Positions 26,339 through 34,290 of a stretch of DNA of 64,000 nt are shown one piece after another. The position numbers and the translations under genes are program-made. Under the pieces are notes generated by a model. The model worked only from the letters and a program-made list of their open reading frames with translations. It ran no database searches and was not told the origin of the DNA. The DNA comes from Roseobacter weihaiensis (GTDB taxonomy: Bacteria; Pseudomonadota; Alphaproteobacteria; Rhodobacterales; Rhodobacteraceae): NCBI RefSeq assembly GCF_020622345.1, contig NZ_JACNMO010000012.1:1-64000 (forward strand). Direction: 5' to 3'. Every line of letters starts with the position of its first letter. Position 1 is the stretch's first letter.

Positions 26339-26570
26339 CGGCGTGCACCGCCATGACCTCGAGCGCCATGTTGCCTTCGACCGTGACGAGGCGCACGGTT
26401 GCCATCGGCCGTCCGTTCAGGTCGAGTGTCAGGAGAAACGCCTCGGGGCGCTCGCACAGGGGCAGGACCTGACCTTTGGCCAGCGCCATGAACATCCGGT
26501 CGGTGATCTCCGGCACGGTGCAGCGCGCAAAGGCGTCGAGACGGATTGGCTGAGACGTGCTGTCAGACAT
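26331..26570 (-). CDS. sctQ: SctQ C-terminal SpoA-domain protein
   Basis: A 79-residue protein equal to one SpoA (FliN C-terminal) domain: CTVPEITDRMFMALAKGQVL, LNGRPMATVRLVTVEGNMAL and the closing EVMAVHADD. It lies immediately before sctR, exactly where the C-terminal half of split cytosolic-ring proteins (HrcQb in plant pathogens) lies. The N-terminal partner appears to be the plus-strand gene at 32685-33608, six kilobases away. The longer in-frame reading to 26756 overlaps sctO and is rejected. The product should form the sorting-platform pods with the larger SctQ piece and SctL. Confidence 0.7.
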   Translation of the reverse strand: MSDSTSQPIRLDAFARCTVPEITDRMFMALAKGQVLPLCERPEAFLLTLDLNGRPMATVRLVTVEGNMALEVMAVHADD

Positions 26571-26575
26571 GGCGA

Positions 26576-27064
26576 TTACCCTCCTGGGCGCTGTGAAAGC
26601 GCCGTGTCCAGCAGCGCCGCTTCGCGGGCGGCCGCAGCCCGCCGCGCGTCTTTCCGGCGCTCCTGCAGGTCCCGCTCGGACAGTGTTTCCGCAGCGCGCA
26701 GCCGGGCAGCGGCGCCCCTCAAACGCGCCTTGGCCGCCTGCTGGGCCACGTGACATTCTGCGACACCTGCTTCTGCTGTCTCAAGCTCGGCGGTGATCTC
26801 ACGGCGCCACTCCAGCCGGGTGTCGAGATCGTGGTGCAGGCCGACGAAGAACGCCGGCGCAAGGGGGCGGTTCATCATGTCCGAATAGGCCGCAGTGCAG
26901 GCCGCCTCCCAGTCAGCGCTGTGTTCGGATTTGAGCGTGACGAGGCGGCGCACCTCAGTTTCGGCGGCCTGCATTGCCTTTTTCGCGGCGATGGTGTCGC
27001 GCGCGGTGCGGATCATCCGGGTCTCAGCGATCCGCTTAAGTGCGTCCGGGGGTCGGCAGGTCAT
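26576..27064 (-). CDS. sctO: T3SS central stalk protein (FliJ/YscO-like)
   Basis: A 162-residue, almost entirely alpha-helical, charged protein between the ATPase and the SctQ piece, the standard place for SctO. Long heptad-rich stretches suggest an antiparallel coiled coil (MQAAETEVRRLVTLKSEHSA; AKARLRGAAARLRAAETLSE; RDLQERRKDARRAAAAREAA). Sequence conservation in this family is poor, so the call rests on size, composition and position. The ATG at 27064 overlaps the sctN stop. In known systems the stalk couples the ATPase to the export gate. Confidence 0.7.
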   Translation of the reverse strand: MTCRPPDALKRIAETRMIRTARDTIAAKKAMQAAETEVRRLVTLKSEHSADWEAACTAAYSDMMNRPLAPAFFVGLHHDLDTRLEWRREITAELETAEAGVAECHVAQQAAKARLRGAAARLRAAETLSERDLQERRKDARRAAAAREAALLDTALSQRPGG

Positions 27065-28389
27065 GTGACTGCCTCCCGCAGGGTCGTCCAGGCGGTGTCG
27101 AAATCGGCCATTTCGTTCGGACGCTGACGGAGAAATGCCGCAATGGCATCGTGGGATGCGATGGCCCTGTCTGCCATCGCATCCGCACCGGGTTCGTATT
27201 CGCCGATCTGGAGCAGAAACTCGACTTCGCGGTACTTGGCGTATTGCGCCAGAACGGCTTCGGAGATGCGCTGATGCGCGTCGCTTGTGATCGCGGGCAT
27301 GACGCGGCTTCGGCTTTTCAGGATATCAATCGCGGGGTAATGCCCCTGCGCAGCCAACTCGCCCGACAAGGAGATATGCCCGTCAAGCAGGCCGAGCACC
27401 TCTTCGGCCAGTGGATCGTCGTCAGCGTCGCCTTCGGTCAGGACCGTAAAGAAAGCTGTGATGGCACCTCTTGTCCCCTGCCCCGCGCGCTCCAGAAGCT
27501 GTGGCAGAGCCGCGAAGACCGAGGTTGGAAATCCGCGCCTGGCGGGCAGTTCACCGGATGTCAGGGCAATGTCGCGCAGCGATCTGGCAAAACGGGTCAG
27601 GCTGTCGATGACCAGAAGCACCGATTTGCCCTGATCGCGAAAATGCTCGGCGACGGTCATGGCTGCATAACCTGCGTTGACGCGCGCGATGGGTGCGCGA
27701 TCAGAGGTCTCGGCCACAACAACGCTGCTCGGTCCCCGCCCCTCGGCGCGCAACCGTTCGACGAATTCACCGACCTCGCGCCCGCGTTCGCCTATCAGAC
27801 CGACGACGCAGACATCCGCCTCGGCACCGCGCACAAGCGACGTCAGAAGTGTGGATTTCCCAGCGCCCGGTGCGCCGAAAATCCCGACGCGCTGACCCTC
27901 GCCGCAGGTCAGAAGCCCGTCGATCACACGCAGCCCGACGGTCAGCGGCCGGGTGATCGGTCGGCGCGACATCGCAGGAACCGGAGCGGCGTGGAGCGAC
28001 CGCATATCACCAGCCACGACGCGCGTGCCCGCGCCATCGAGCGCGTGTCCCTCACTGTCGATCACGCGCCCAAGAAGGCCATCCGAAATGCCGAGCGCCT
28101 TGGCCCGGCCCAGCGGGCGGATCTCTGTGGCCAGTGAAAACCCGCGCAGGCTGCCGCTCGCGGTCAGGCGGGCCTGATCGCCGTCGAAGCCCGCGACCTC
28201 GGCCTCGGCGCTCCAGCCGGTCTGCGGGTCACTGAGCCTGCAGATCTCGCCGATGCGCACGCCGGGCAGGTCCACGAGGATGCTGCCGCCCTGCACGGAC
28301 TGCGCGCGCCCGGACAGCGTATGGACCGGCATGCGCGAGATGCTCGCGCGAAGCGCTTCGAAGACGTTTGTGGCCGCTTGATCGGTCAT
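27061..28389 (-). CDS. sctN: T3SS ATPase
   Basis: A 442-residue hexameric ATPase of the FliI/YscN type that unfolds substrates and strips chaperones at the cytosolic face. The Walker A GAPGAGKST lies at residues 172-180 and Walker B is in VLLVIDSLTRFARSLRDIAL. The family block GAITAFFTVLTEGDADDDPL and the DGHISLSGELAAQGHYPAID segment are intact. The N-terminal beta-barrel and C-terminal helical domain are of normal length. Its start overlaps the sctL stop by four bases. Confidence 0.95.
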   Translation of the reverse strand: MTDQAATNVFEALRASISRMPVHTLSGRAQSVQGGSILVDLPGVRIGEICRLSDPQTGWSAEAEVAGFDGDQARLTASGSLRGFSLATEIRPLGRAKALGISDGLLGRVIDSEGHALDGAGTRVVAGDMRSLHAAPVPAMSRRPITRPLTVGLRVIDGLLTCGEGQRVGIFGAPGAGKSTLLTSLVRGAEADVCVVGLIGERGREVGEFVERLRAEGRGPSSVVVAETSDRAPIARVNAGYAAMTVAEHFRDQGKSVLLVIDSLTRFARSLRDIALTSGELPARRGFPTSVFAALPQLLERAGQGTRGAITAFFTVLTEGDADDDPLAEEVLGLLDGHISLSGELAAQGHYPAIDILKSRSRVMPAITSDAHQRISEAVLAQYAKYREVEFLLQIGEYEPGADAMADRAIASHDAIAAFLRQRPNEMADFDTAWTTLREAVT

Positions 28390-29003
28390 GGCAGCATGTC
28401 CTGCTGAACCTCGTCGGCCAGCGCCTTGATCGCAGCGACATGGGCCGACAGCGACACCCGGATCTCACCCGAGGCCGTTCGGATCGCGACCGTCCCCTCG
28501 GCGAGCGATGCATCCGGCGCAATCTGGATTTTGACGGCGTTTCCGTCGATGGTCTCCGACACGGCGACAAGATCCCCCGGTGCTGCGAAAACACCGACGA
28601 CGGACCCGGGCGCCAGCCCGTCGAGCGCGTGGTGCACGGATTGCGCAAGAAGGTCCGTTGACGGAGCCGCGCCGATAAAATGCGCCAGCGCCGCTGACAG
28701 GATGTCGCCAATCGACGCTGTGTAGGCGGCGCGCAGCCGACTGATTTCGATCTCGAAATCGCGCAGCGTGCCGGCAATCGTTTCTGCTGCCTGGTCCAAC
28801 CCCTGCTGGTGGCCCTCGCGGCGCGCCTGCCGGAATGCCGCGCGCCCGCCCGCCTCCCAGCGGCGCGCCATCCGCTCGGCCCTGTCGAGCATCCGGGCGG
28901 CGCTGCGGTGGTGCGCGACCTCGTCAGAGGACAGGAGGCACGGCCCCCGCGCGGCAAGCTCCACACCAAGAGCGGCGCGGTCTGCTGCGAAAGCGCCGCT
29001 CAT
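28386..29003 (-). CDS. sctL: T3SS ATPase regulator / stator
   Basis: A 205-residue FliH/YscL-type protein. A helical Ala/Arg/Glu-rich central part (ARMLDRAERMARRWEAGGRA; AFRQARREGHQQGLDQAAET) precedes a compact C-terminal domain (VHHALDGLAPGSVVGVFAAP; VKIQIAPDASLAEGTVAIRT; GEIRVSLSAHVAAIKALADE) as in HrpE/YscL. The start MSGAFAADRAALGVELAARG is preferred because it overlaps the sctJ stop; the longer frame to 29120 is antisense-like Gly/Arg text. It should link SctN to the SctQ pods. Confidence 0.85.
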   Translation of the reverse strand: MSGAFAADRAALGVELAARGPCLLSSDEVAHHRSAARMLDRAERMARRWEAGGRAAFRQARREGHQQGLDQAAETIAGTLRDFEIEISRLRAAYTASIGDILSAALAHFIGAAPSTDLLAQSVHHALDGLAPGSVVGVFAAPGDLVAVSETIDGNAVKIQIAPDASLAEGTVAIRTASGEIRVSLSAHVAAIKALADEVQQDMLP

Positions 29004-29752
29004 TCCATCCGCTCCGTCCGAAGCATTCGCCGCCGCCCGCCGGGACGTCTGAGCCGGGCCAGAAGCGCACCGACCAGGCTCACCGCCATGGCGACCGCTG
29101 CCCCGCCGTAGATCATCCACATATCGAGCGTGACCGCGTCGGTCCTGACCGGCGCTGCGGCGGACAATGCGCGTGGCTTGACGGGCAGGAACACGACCGA
29201 AACATTCCGGTATTCGAGGCCCTCGATCGAGTTCGCGACCAGCATCTTGATCTGCGGCAGCAACGCCTCGACCGAGGCGGCCTCCGCGTGTCGGATGACC
29301 ACCGATGCCGACGATGGCATACTGTCGCGGGCCAGGGGGGCTGCCGTGGGCAGCACCACATGCGTGCGTGCTGAAAGCACACCGTCGATCCCGGATATCG
29401 TGCGCGACAATTCTTCGCTCATTGCAAAGATGAAGCGGGCACGCTCCTCGGTTTGCGAGACCACGAATCCGTCGCCTTCGAAAATGTCGCCGAGGGTGGC
29501 GTGACGCTCCTTGGGGTAGCCTTCGTTGCGGAGTGCCTGGACCGCCTGTGGAAAGGCCTTCTCCTCGACGAAAACCGTGACGCCGCCGCCGTCCGTCACC
29601 TGCCTGCTGCCGGTGATGCCGTTGAGGGCGAGAATGGCCACGATCTCGTTGGCCTCAACCTCGGAAAGCCCGGTGTAAAGCTCGGTTTTACAGGCTGTCA
29701 GCGCCAGCATCGCGATCAGGGCAATGCGCGCCATTTTACCGGTTCTGCGCAT
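29000..29752 (-). CDS. sctJ: T3SS inner-membrane ring lipoprotein
   Basis: A 250-residue YscJ/FliF-type lipoprotein. The signal ends in the lipobox LTAC with Cys21 as the lipid anchor. The two ring-building domains are clear: LYTGLSEVEANEIVAILALN and GYPKERHATLGDIFEGDGFV, then RTISGIDGVLSARTHVVLPT and SIEGLEYRNVSVVFLPVKP. A C-terminal membrane helix (WMIYGGAAVAMAVSLVGALL) precedes a short Arg-rich cytosolic tail. It forms the inner ring with SctD. It lies two bases from the sctI stop. Confidence 0.93.
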   Translation of the reverse strand: MRRTGKMARIALIAMLALTACKTELYTGLSEVEANEIVAILALNGITGSRQVTDGGGVTVFVEEKAFPQAVQALRNEGYPKERHATLGDIFEGDGFVVSQTEERARFIFAMSEELSRTISGIDGVLSARTHVVLPTAAPLARDSMPSSASVVIRHAEAASVEALLPQIKMLVANSIEGLEYRNVSVVFLPVKPRALSAAAPVRTDAVTLDMWMIYGGAAVAMAVSLVGALLARLRRPGGRRRMLRTERME

Positions 29753-29754
29753 GG

Positions 29755-30168
29755 CTATTGCCCCGACATCAGCTTGCTCATCGAGCCGGCCATGCTGGTG
29801 CCAGCCGATCCGACCAGCGTGACCTCGACCGCATGATCGGTGGCGGCGCGAAAGTTCTGCATCAACTCGCGGTAACTCGGGATCTCGGTCTGAGGGATGC
29901 CAACCTCGGCGAAGGCTTGGCTGCCTTCGCCTGCCGTTGCTTCTCCGACAATTGCAACGCCGCCCTGGGCCTCGGTCGAGAGCTGCGGGTCGAAGCCGGT
30001 CGAGACCTTTTCCATCCGGTCGACGAGCATTCCGACTGCACCTTGATCCGCCTGCTCTGCGGGGGCCAGTTGTATCTCGTTTGCCGCTTCGGAATTGGGG
30101 GCCAAATCCTGGGATGACTGTTCAACAGGTAGCGTTGCAGACAAGCCTGCGGTCGGTTCAACCGTCAT
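29755..30168 (-). CDS. sctI: T3SS inner rod protein candidate
   Basis: A 137-residue, Gln/Ala/Glu-rich protein directly upstream of sctJ, the usual place for SctI. The last 40 residues (YRELMQNFRAATDHAVEVTL; VGSAGTSMAGSMSKLMSGQ) have the amphipathic helical character and terminal Gln of YscI/PrgJ-type rods. The N-terminal 80 residues look disordered and may hold the secretion signal. The start MTVEPTAGLSATLPVEQ follows GGAG by seven bases. It is the first gene of the ten-gene minus-strand operon ending with sctU. Confidence 0.7.
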   Translation of the reverse strand: MTVEPTAGLSATLPVEQSSQDLAPNSEAANEIQLAPAEQADQGAVGMLVDRMEKVSTGFDPQLSTEAQGGVAIVGEATAGEGSQAFAEVGIPQTEIPSYRELMQNFRAATDHAVEVTLVGSAGTSMAGSMSKLMSGQ

Positions 30169-30670
30169 TTTAATGCTCCAGAAATGAGAACGGGTTGGTG
30201 GTTTCATCCGGACGATAGGAAGGGTTACTTACACAAACCTTACACGCCCCGACACCGGTGGATTCTTTTGCAGCCTGGCAGAAAGACATCTCTTATACAC
30301 TGTTTTATAATGATATTTTTGAGATCATATAAGCCGCATGCCGACCGTTCTTTATCACCGCAGGAGGTTTCCGGCCGTTGGGAGAACGGGGTAAGGGTTT
30401 GCCAGTGAATTCGCAAAGGGCAGTTGCACACCGGCTGCCAGAAAGTCCGGCGGACGGGGCTGGTCCATCTGTTGGAGGGTATGCTTATCCATCTTGAAGC
30501 GGGAAATCGCTGATCGTTTCGGGCCGCTGAATTTGGACCTTGCGGGAATCGAGCAGGGCCGCAATGGTTTGTGGAAAGATGGATCGCCACGGGAGACCTC
30601 TCTCCAACTCTTGTGCGGCGTTGGGCCGATATCGGGCACGGCTCGGTTTGGCAGAATTGGAGAGGTTCCG
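30169..30670. promoter_or_regulatory. AT-rich divergent promoter region of the T3SS operons
   Basis: 502 bases between sctI (minus) and the response-regulator gene (plus). It is much more AT-rich than its surroundings around 30270-30350. A plus-strand promoter candidate has -35 AAGACA (30283-30288) and a perfect -10 TATAAT (30306-30311) with 17 bases between. The reverse complement of the same patch also offers -10-like hexamers for sctI. The long leader to the regulator ATG (360 bases) leaves room for control elements. No known T3SS box (tts or hrp type) was recognised. Confidence 0.4.
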
Positions 30671-31348
30671 ATGAAGATATTGTTTGTGGAAGACGAGGCG
30701 ACCATTGCCGAGACAACCATTCCCGCGTTTCAAAAACAGGGTTTTCCGGTCGATCACGTCGAGACGGTCAGAGACGCCGAGGCGGCGCTCAGCGTGTATG
30801 ACTACGACCTGATCCTGCTGGACCGCGTCCTGCCCGATGGCGACGGTCTCGATCTTCTGGCAGCGCTGCGCCGCGCAAAGGATGCGACACCGGTAATCCT
30901 GATGTCCTCGATACGGCACTCGGTCGCCGAGCGGATCAGCGGGCTCGACCGGGGGGCCGACGATTACATTACCAAACCCTTCGACCGCGACGAGTTGATA
31001 TCGCGGGCCAGAAGCATCCTGAGGCGACCCGCCGCCATGTCACGCCGCGTGATCGAAATTGCCAATGTCGTGATGGATATCGAGGCCCGCAGCCTCATCG
31101 TCGGAGGCACCGCGATCCGCGTGGCGCGGCGCGAGCTGAGCCTTCTGGAGCAACTGCTGGGGGCGCGGGGGCGTATCGTCCCGCGCGAAGCGATCGAGCG
31201 GAATTGTTATGGCTTCGACGACGAGGTTTCGGTGAACGCCATCGATGTTTCGCTGCACCGGCTGCGCAAGGCGCTGGTGGACGCGGGTGCGCGGATCGCA
31301 ATCGTGACGGTGCGTGGCATCGGATATATGGTCGAGGAGACTGTCTGA
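30671..31348 (+). CDS. OmpR-family response regulator
   Basis: A 225-residue two-component regulator. The receiver domain has the acidic pair in VEDEA, the phospho-acceptor Asp51 in LILLDRVLPDGDGLD, the conserved Ser of MSS and Lys of YITKPFDRDEL. The C-terminal OmpR/PhoB winged helix follows: RVARRELSLLEQLLGARGRI, VNAIDVSLHRLRKALVDAGA and VTVRGIGYMVEE. GGAGAGG precedes the ATG; a 59-codon upstream extension is rejected. Its stop overlaps the start of the kinase gene (TGATG). Position in the middle of the T3SS locus, divergent from sctI, suggests it controls secretion genes. Confidence 0.88.
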   Translation: MKILFVEDEATIAETTIPAFQKQGFPVDHVETVRDAEAALSVYDYDLILLDRVLPDGDGLDLLAALRRAKDATPVILMSSIRHSVAERISGLDRGADDYITKPFDRDELISRARSILRRPAAMSRRVIEIANVVMDIEARSLIVGGTAIRVARRELSLLEQLLGARGRIVPREAIERNCYGFDDEVSVNAIDVSLHRLRKALVDAGARIAIVTVRGIGYMVEETV

Positions 31349-32025
31349 TGGCCCAGCCCCTTGACACCGACAAGCCACGCGCCGCCGCCCTCGACTGGAA
31401 CGCCATCGTCGCCCATCAGCTCAAAACGCCGCTCGCCGCGCTGAATGCGCGGCTTGCCGGGGCCGAGGCGGTGGACACGCGACCGCTGCGCAGTGACATC
31501 GCGCGGCTTTCCCGGCTCATCGATCAGATACAGCTTCTGGGGCGTGCACGGGCGGTGCCGGATGACGAACGAACGCGCATGCCGCTGACCGACCTGCCCC
31601 GGGCGGTCTGTGCAGAACTGGCCCCGCTCGCTGCGCAGAAGGAACAGATCATCTCGCTCCGCGACCTGTCGGCAAAGGCGGTCTGCACTGTGCACCCGGA
31701 CCTCGTTATCAACGCGTTTCAGAACGTGATCGAGAACGCCCTCAAATACGCGCCGGCCCGCAGTCACGTCGACGTCGTCGTGCTCGCCAGCGGTGCGACG
31801 CTTGTCATGGATCGCGGCCCCGGCCTGCACCCCGACGAATGGGCGCGGCTGCAAAAACCCTTCACCCGCGGCACTGCGGCGGAGGGCGCCAAGGGGTCGG
31901 GTCTCGGTCTCTTCGTTGCGCATGACGTTTTGCGTGGCCACGGCGGCGGACTCTTTCACCTCACGCGGCGCGGCGGCGGGAGCGTTGTCGGGCTTCACCT
32001 CCCGGTTCTGAGGCGAGAGGCATGA
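31348..32025 (+). CDS. Short soluble histidine kinase
   Basis: A 225-residue kinase with no membrane helix and no sensor domain. The H-box VAHQLKTPLAALNAR starts almost at the N-terminus, with the phospho-acceptor His at residue 23. The N-box (NVIENALKYAP), the D-box (VMDRGPGLHPDEW) and G-box (AKGSGLGLFVAHDVL) are all present, so the ATPase part looks active. The partner is the overlapping response regulator. Without a sensor the input must come from another protein, perhaps a cytosolic T3SS component. This is inference. Confidence 0.85.
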   Translation: MAQPLDTDKPRAAALDWNAIVAHQLKTPLAALNARLAGAEAVDTRPLRSDIARLSRLIDQIQLLGRARAVPDDERTRMPLTDLPRAVCAELAPLAAQKEQIISLRDLSAKAVCTVHPDLVINAFQNVIENALKYAPARSHVDVVVLASGATLVMDRGPGLHPDEWARLQKPFTRGTAAEGAKGSGLGLFVAHDVLRGHGGGLFHLTRRGGGSVVGLHLPVLRREA

Positions 32026-32026
32026 C

Positions 32027-32698
32027 ATGAAAGCCTGGACACCGAGCGGCGATGAGCCGTCCGCGGCTCCGGCGTCCGACGCGCAAAAGACGATCACGCT
32101 CCGTCTTTCGGATCTCATCTCGATCACATCGCTCGACACCCTGAGCGCGGCGCTGGACGAACCGATCAACGCCGCCCTCCGCGCGCGCATCGCCGATAGC
32201 CCGCGGCTCTCGCAGCGCGCAGCACGCGCGATTTCAAAGGTCGCAGATATTCCCTCGCACCCGGCTTTGCCAGATTGTCCGCGCCGCCGCATGTTGCACG
32301 ACGACCGGACGGACGATCTCCTTTTTGGGATCTCCGCAACGGCGGCGGCGCTTTGTGGTGACCCGGTCCGGCAGGCCATCACGCCGGAGGCCGCGCAACC
32401 GCTCCGCGAGCGCTTTGGCGATGCGGCCTTTGCTTTCGTGCAATCCTGGTCCGATCTGCCGCGCGTCCGGCACGCGCGCGATATCGCCGGGATCGGCGCG
32501 GGCTGGCTTGCGCTCGGCGCGTGGCTGGACAGTCGGCCCGATGCCGAACGGCGGGTGCTCGCGATCCGTTTTGACGCGGCTGACCTGACACGCATGCAGA
32601 CCGAGGACGACACCCGCGCGCTGGCGGATCTCTTTGTTTCGGTCACCGACCGGCTTTTCGCGGACCGTGAAAACGAGATGTCAGATGTCGCAGACTAG
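32027..32698 (+). CDS. SctK-like T3SS accessory protein (tentative)
   Basis: A 223-residue protein directly before the larger SctQ piece, overlapping it by 14 bases. The middle reads PALPDCPRRRMLHDDRTDDL, LFGISATAAALCGDPVRQAI and LRERFGDAAFAFVQSWSDLP. This layout, small residues around a Gly-x-x-hydrophobic helix followed by a short acidic and aromatic helix, resembles the YscK/OrgA family of sorting-platform adaptors, which sit next to SctQ or SctL. The similarity is faint. Otherwise it would be an unknown T3SS accessory factor. Confidence 0.45.
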   Translation: MKAWTPSGDEPSAAPASDAQKTITLRLSDLISITSLDTLSAALDEPINAALRARIADSPRLSQRAARAISKVADIPSHPALPDCPRRRMLHDDRTDDLLFGISATAAALCGDPVRQAITPEAAQPLRERFGDAAFAFVQSWSDLPRVRHARDIAGIGAGWLALGAWLDSRPDAERRVLAIRFDAADLTRMQTEDDTRALADLFVSVTDRLFADRENEMSDVAD

Positions 32699-33608
32699 TC
32701 CTTTTGTCGCGCCAGCGCTGCCAATCCGCCGCAGCGACATCGTGCCACTCAACCGGGTGCTTGCAGCCTATGAGAAACTGGCCGACGGCACCGTTCTGAC
32801 ATCGGACACCGACCCACAGAGCGACAACAGCGCGGTGGAAACGCTTGTAATCCGCACGGATGCCTGGGCGGTCGGCGTTCACGCACCCAATGCCGCACGC
32901 CGCGCCCTCGTTCAACCGGACCTCGAAGATGTCTCAATGGCGTTTCTTGTTGAACTGACGCTGGAACAGCAGCTTGAACAACTCGAAGGGGCCCTGGGAA
33001 AGGCTGTTTTCGTCGACAATGCCAGTGCGGCGGTCACGTATGATTTCAGGCGGCGCTTCGGTACCGAATGGGGCGATGTGGTTGTGTCGTTCGATGCGGC
33101 AAGCCTGCCGTTGGCGGGGGCGCTTCTCGACGTGTTGCATCCGGTTGAGAAGGTTCATCGCGTGCTGCCCTGCCCCGCCGCATTCGAGTTCGCGGCGTTC
33201 GAGCTCAGCCGTGGTGAGCGCGAGGCCCTCTGCGAAGGGGCCGTCATCCTGCCTGGTCTGGACGACATGCTCAACTGGCGCGGCGCCTTGATCGTCGGGC
33301 AGACCGTCTTCGACATCGTGGTAGAGGACGGGATCGCGCGATTTGAAAGCAAGGAGACGCCCCTGCCCGACATCGCATGTGACGACCGGCGGATCAGCCT
33401 GAGGTTCGCGCCCGTTGCCATCCCGCTCCATGCGCTGCGCGGGGATCGCGACGGGTTCGAATATGATTTACGGCGCTGTCTTTCACGGTCACAGGTCTCG
33501 GTGTTCTGCGGGCCTGAGAAGATCGCGGCGGCCCGTTTGTCGCGGCTCGCGGGTCTGCCGGCAGTGGACATCATTTCGCTGACGCGACTTCCTCGACGAG
33601 AAGCTTGA
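32685..33608 (+). CDS. sctQ: SctQ N-terminal piece (HrcQa-like)
   Basis: A 307-residue protein whose C-terminal half follows the SctQ layout: AFEFAAFELSRGEREALCEG, AVILPGLDDMLNWRGALIVG and VFDIVVEDGIARFESKETPL. This is the L-x-x-G-D-hydrophobic pattern of the first SpoA domain. No second SpoA domain is present; the 79-residue gene at 26331-26570 supplies one. Split SctQ is known in plant-pathogen systems, but there the pieces are adjacent. The start MSQTSPFVAPALPIRRSDIV overlaps the previous gene. It converges on the minus-strand regulator gene, overlapping it by 38 bases at the 3' ends. Confidence 0.6.
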   Translation: MSQTSPFVAPALPIRRSDIVPLNRVLAAYEKLADGTVLTSDTDPQSDNSAVETLVIRTDAWAVGVHAPNAARRALVQPDLEDVSMAFLVELTLEQQLEQLEGALGKAVFVDNASAAVTYDFRRRFGTEWGDVVVSFDAASLPLAGALLDVLHPVEKVHRVLPCPAAFEFAAFELSRGEREALCEGAVILPGLDDMLNWRGALIVGQTVFDIVVEDGIARFESKETPLPDIACDDRRISLRFAPVAIPLHALRGDRDGFEYDLRRCLSRSQVSVFCGPEKIAAARLSRLAGLPAVDIISLTRLPRREA

Positions 33609-34290
33609 TTTCGATCAGCGTTCCGATCCGCGTGGGAGACAGGTCGAGCGACAGGGGCACCCGGACGGCTTTGATCTTGCAGGCCGCAAAAGGCGCGCTG
33701 TCGGCACAAAGAAGCTGCGTCGTCGAACGCGTCCGGTCCGACCAGTCAAGACCGCCGAGCGACGCCACGCGCAGCATTCCGCCGGTTTCCGTCAACGCAT
33801 TGGCCCGACGCAGAAACTCCTGCGCCAGACCCGTCGTCGCCGTCACCCGGCCTTTTTCACCAACCAATGCGTAATGTGTTTCGGGGACCGCAGGCGATAG
33901 GATTCGAAGTCGTTGCCGGACCATGGCCCGCGCCTGCTGATCCCGCCAAGAGAGCAATACCAGCAACTCCCGGATGACCTGGGCGGCGACGCGCCGCGAC
34001 AACCCTGCTTGCCCGCGCCAGCCGATGACTGCCGACCACGTGGGATGTGCTGTCGCGTCCCGAAAGACGCTGTGGCAGTTCGAAAGGTCGACACGTTGAC
34101 GCTCCCGAGACAAGGCTTTCGGGATCAAGGCGGCCACTGCGGTGGTGCCGGCACCAAACAACCGCACTTCCGAGGCCTGCGTGCCTTCACCTTTAACGAG
34201 CGCGAAGCCGCCGACCGCAGGTGTCTGCTGCAGCAGGTCCAGAAGCTCCAGCGAGGCGTCCGTGCTACCGTCGGCCCCGACATCTTTCAT
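33571..34290 (-). CDS. Regulator-like sensor protein without HTH, 239 aa
   Basis: The family is not certain. The protein has a sensor-type fold (LLQQTPAVGGFALVKGEGTQ; LSWRDQQARAMVRQRLRILS; VPETHYALVGEKGRVTATTG) with a PAS-like segment near residue 140, but no helix-turn-helix. It is co-transcribed with the upstream LuxR-type gene (ATGA overlap) and looks like the sensor portion of a related regulator. It could modulate the LuxR protein by heterodimer formation. Its 3' end overlaps the SctQ gene by 38 bases on the other strand. Confidence 0.5.
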   Translation of the reverse strand: MKDVGADGSTDASLELLDLLQQTPAVGGFALVKGEGTQASEVRLFGAGTTAVAALIPKALSRERQRVDLSNCHSVFRDATAHPTWSAVIGWRGQAGLSRRVAAQVIRELLVLLSWRDQQARAMVRQRLRILSPAVPETHYALVGEKGRVTATTGLAQEFLRRANALTETGGMLRVASLGGLDWSDRTRSTTQLLCADSAPFAACKIKAVRVPLSLDLSPTRIGTLIEIKLLVEEVASAK

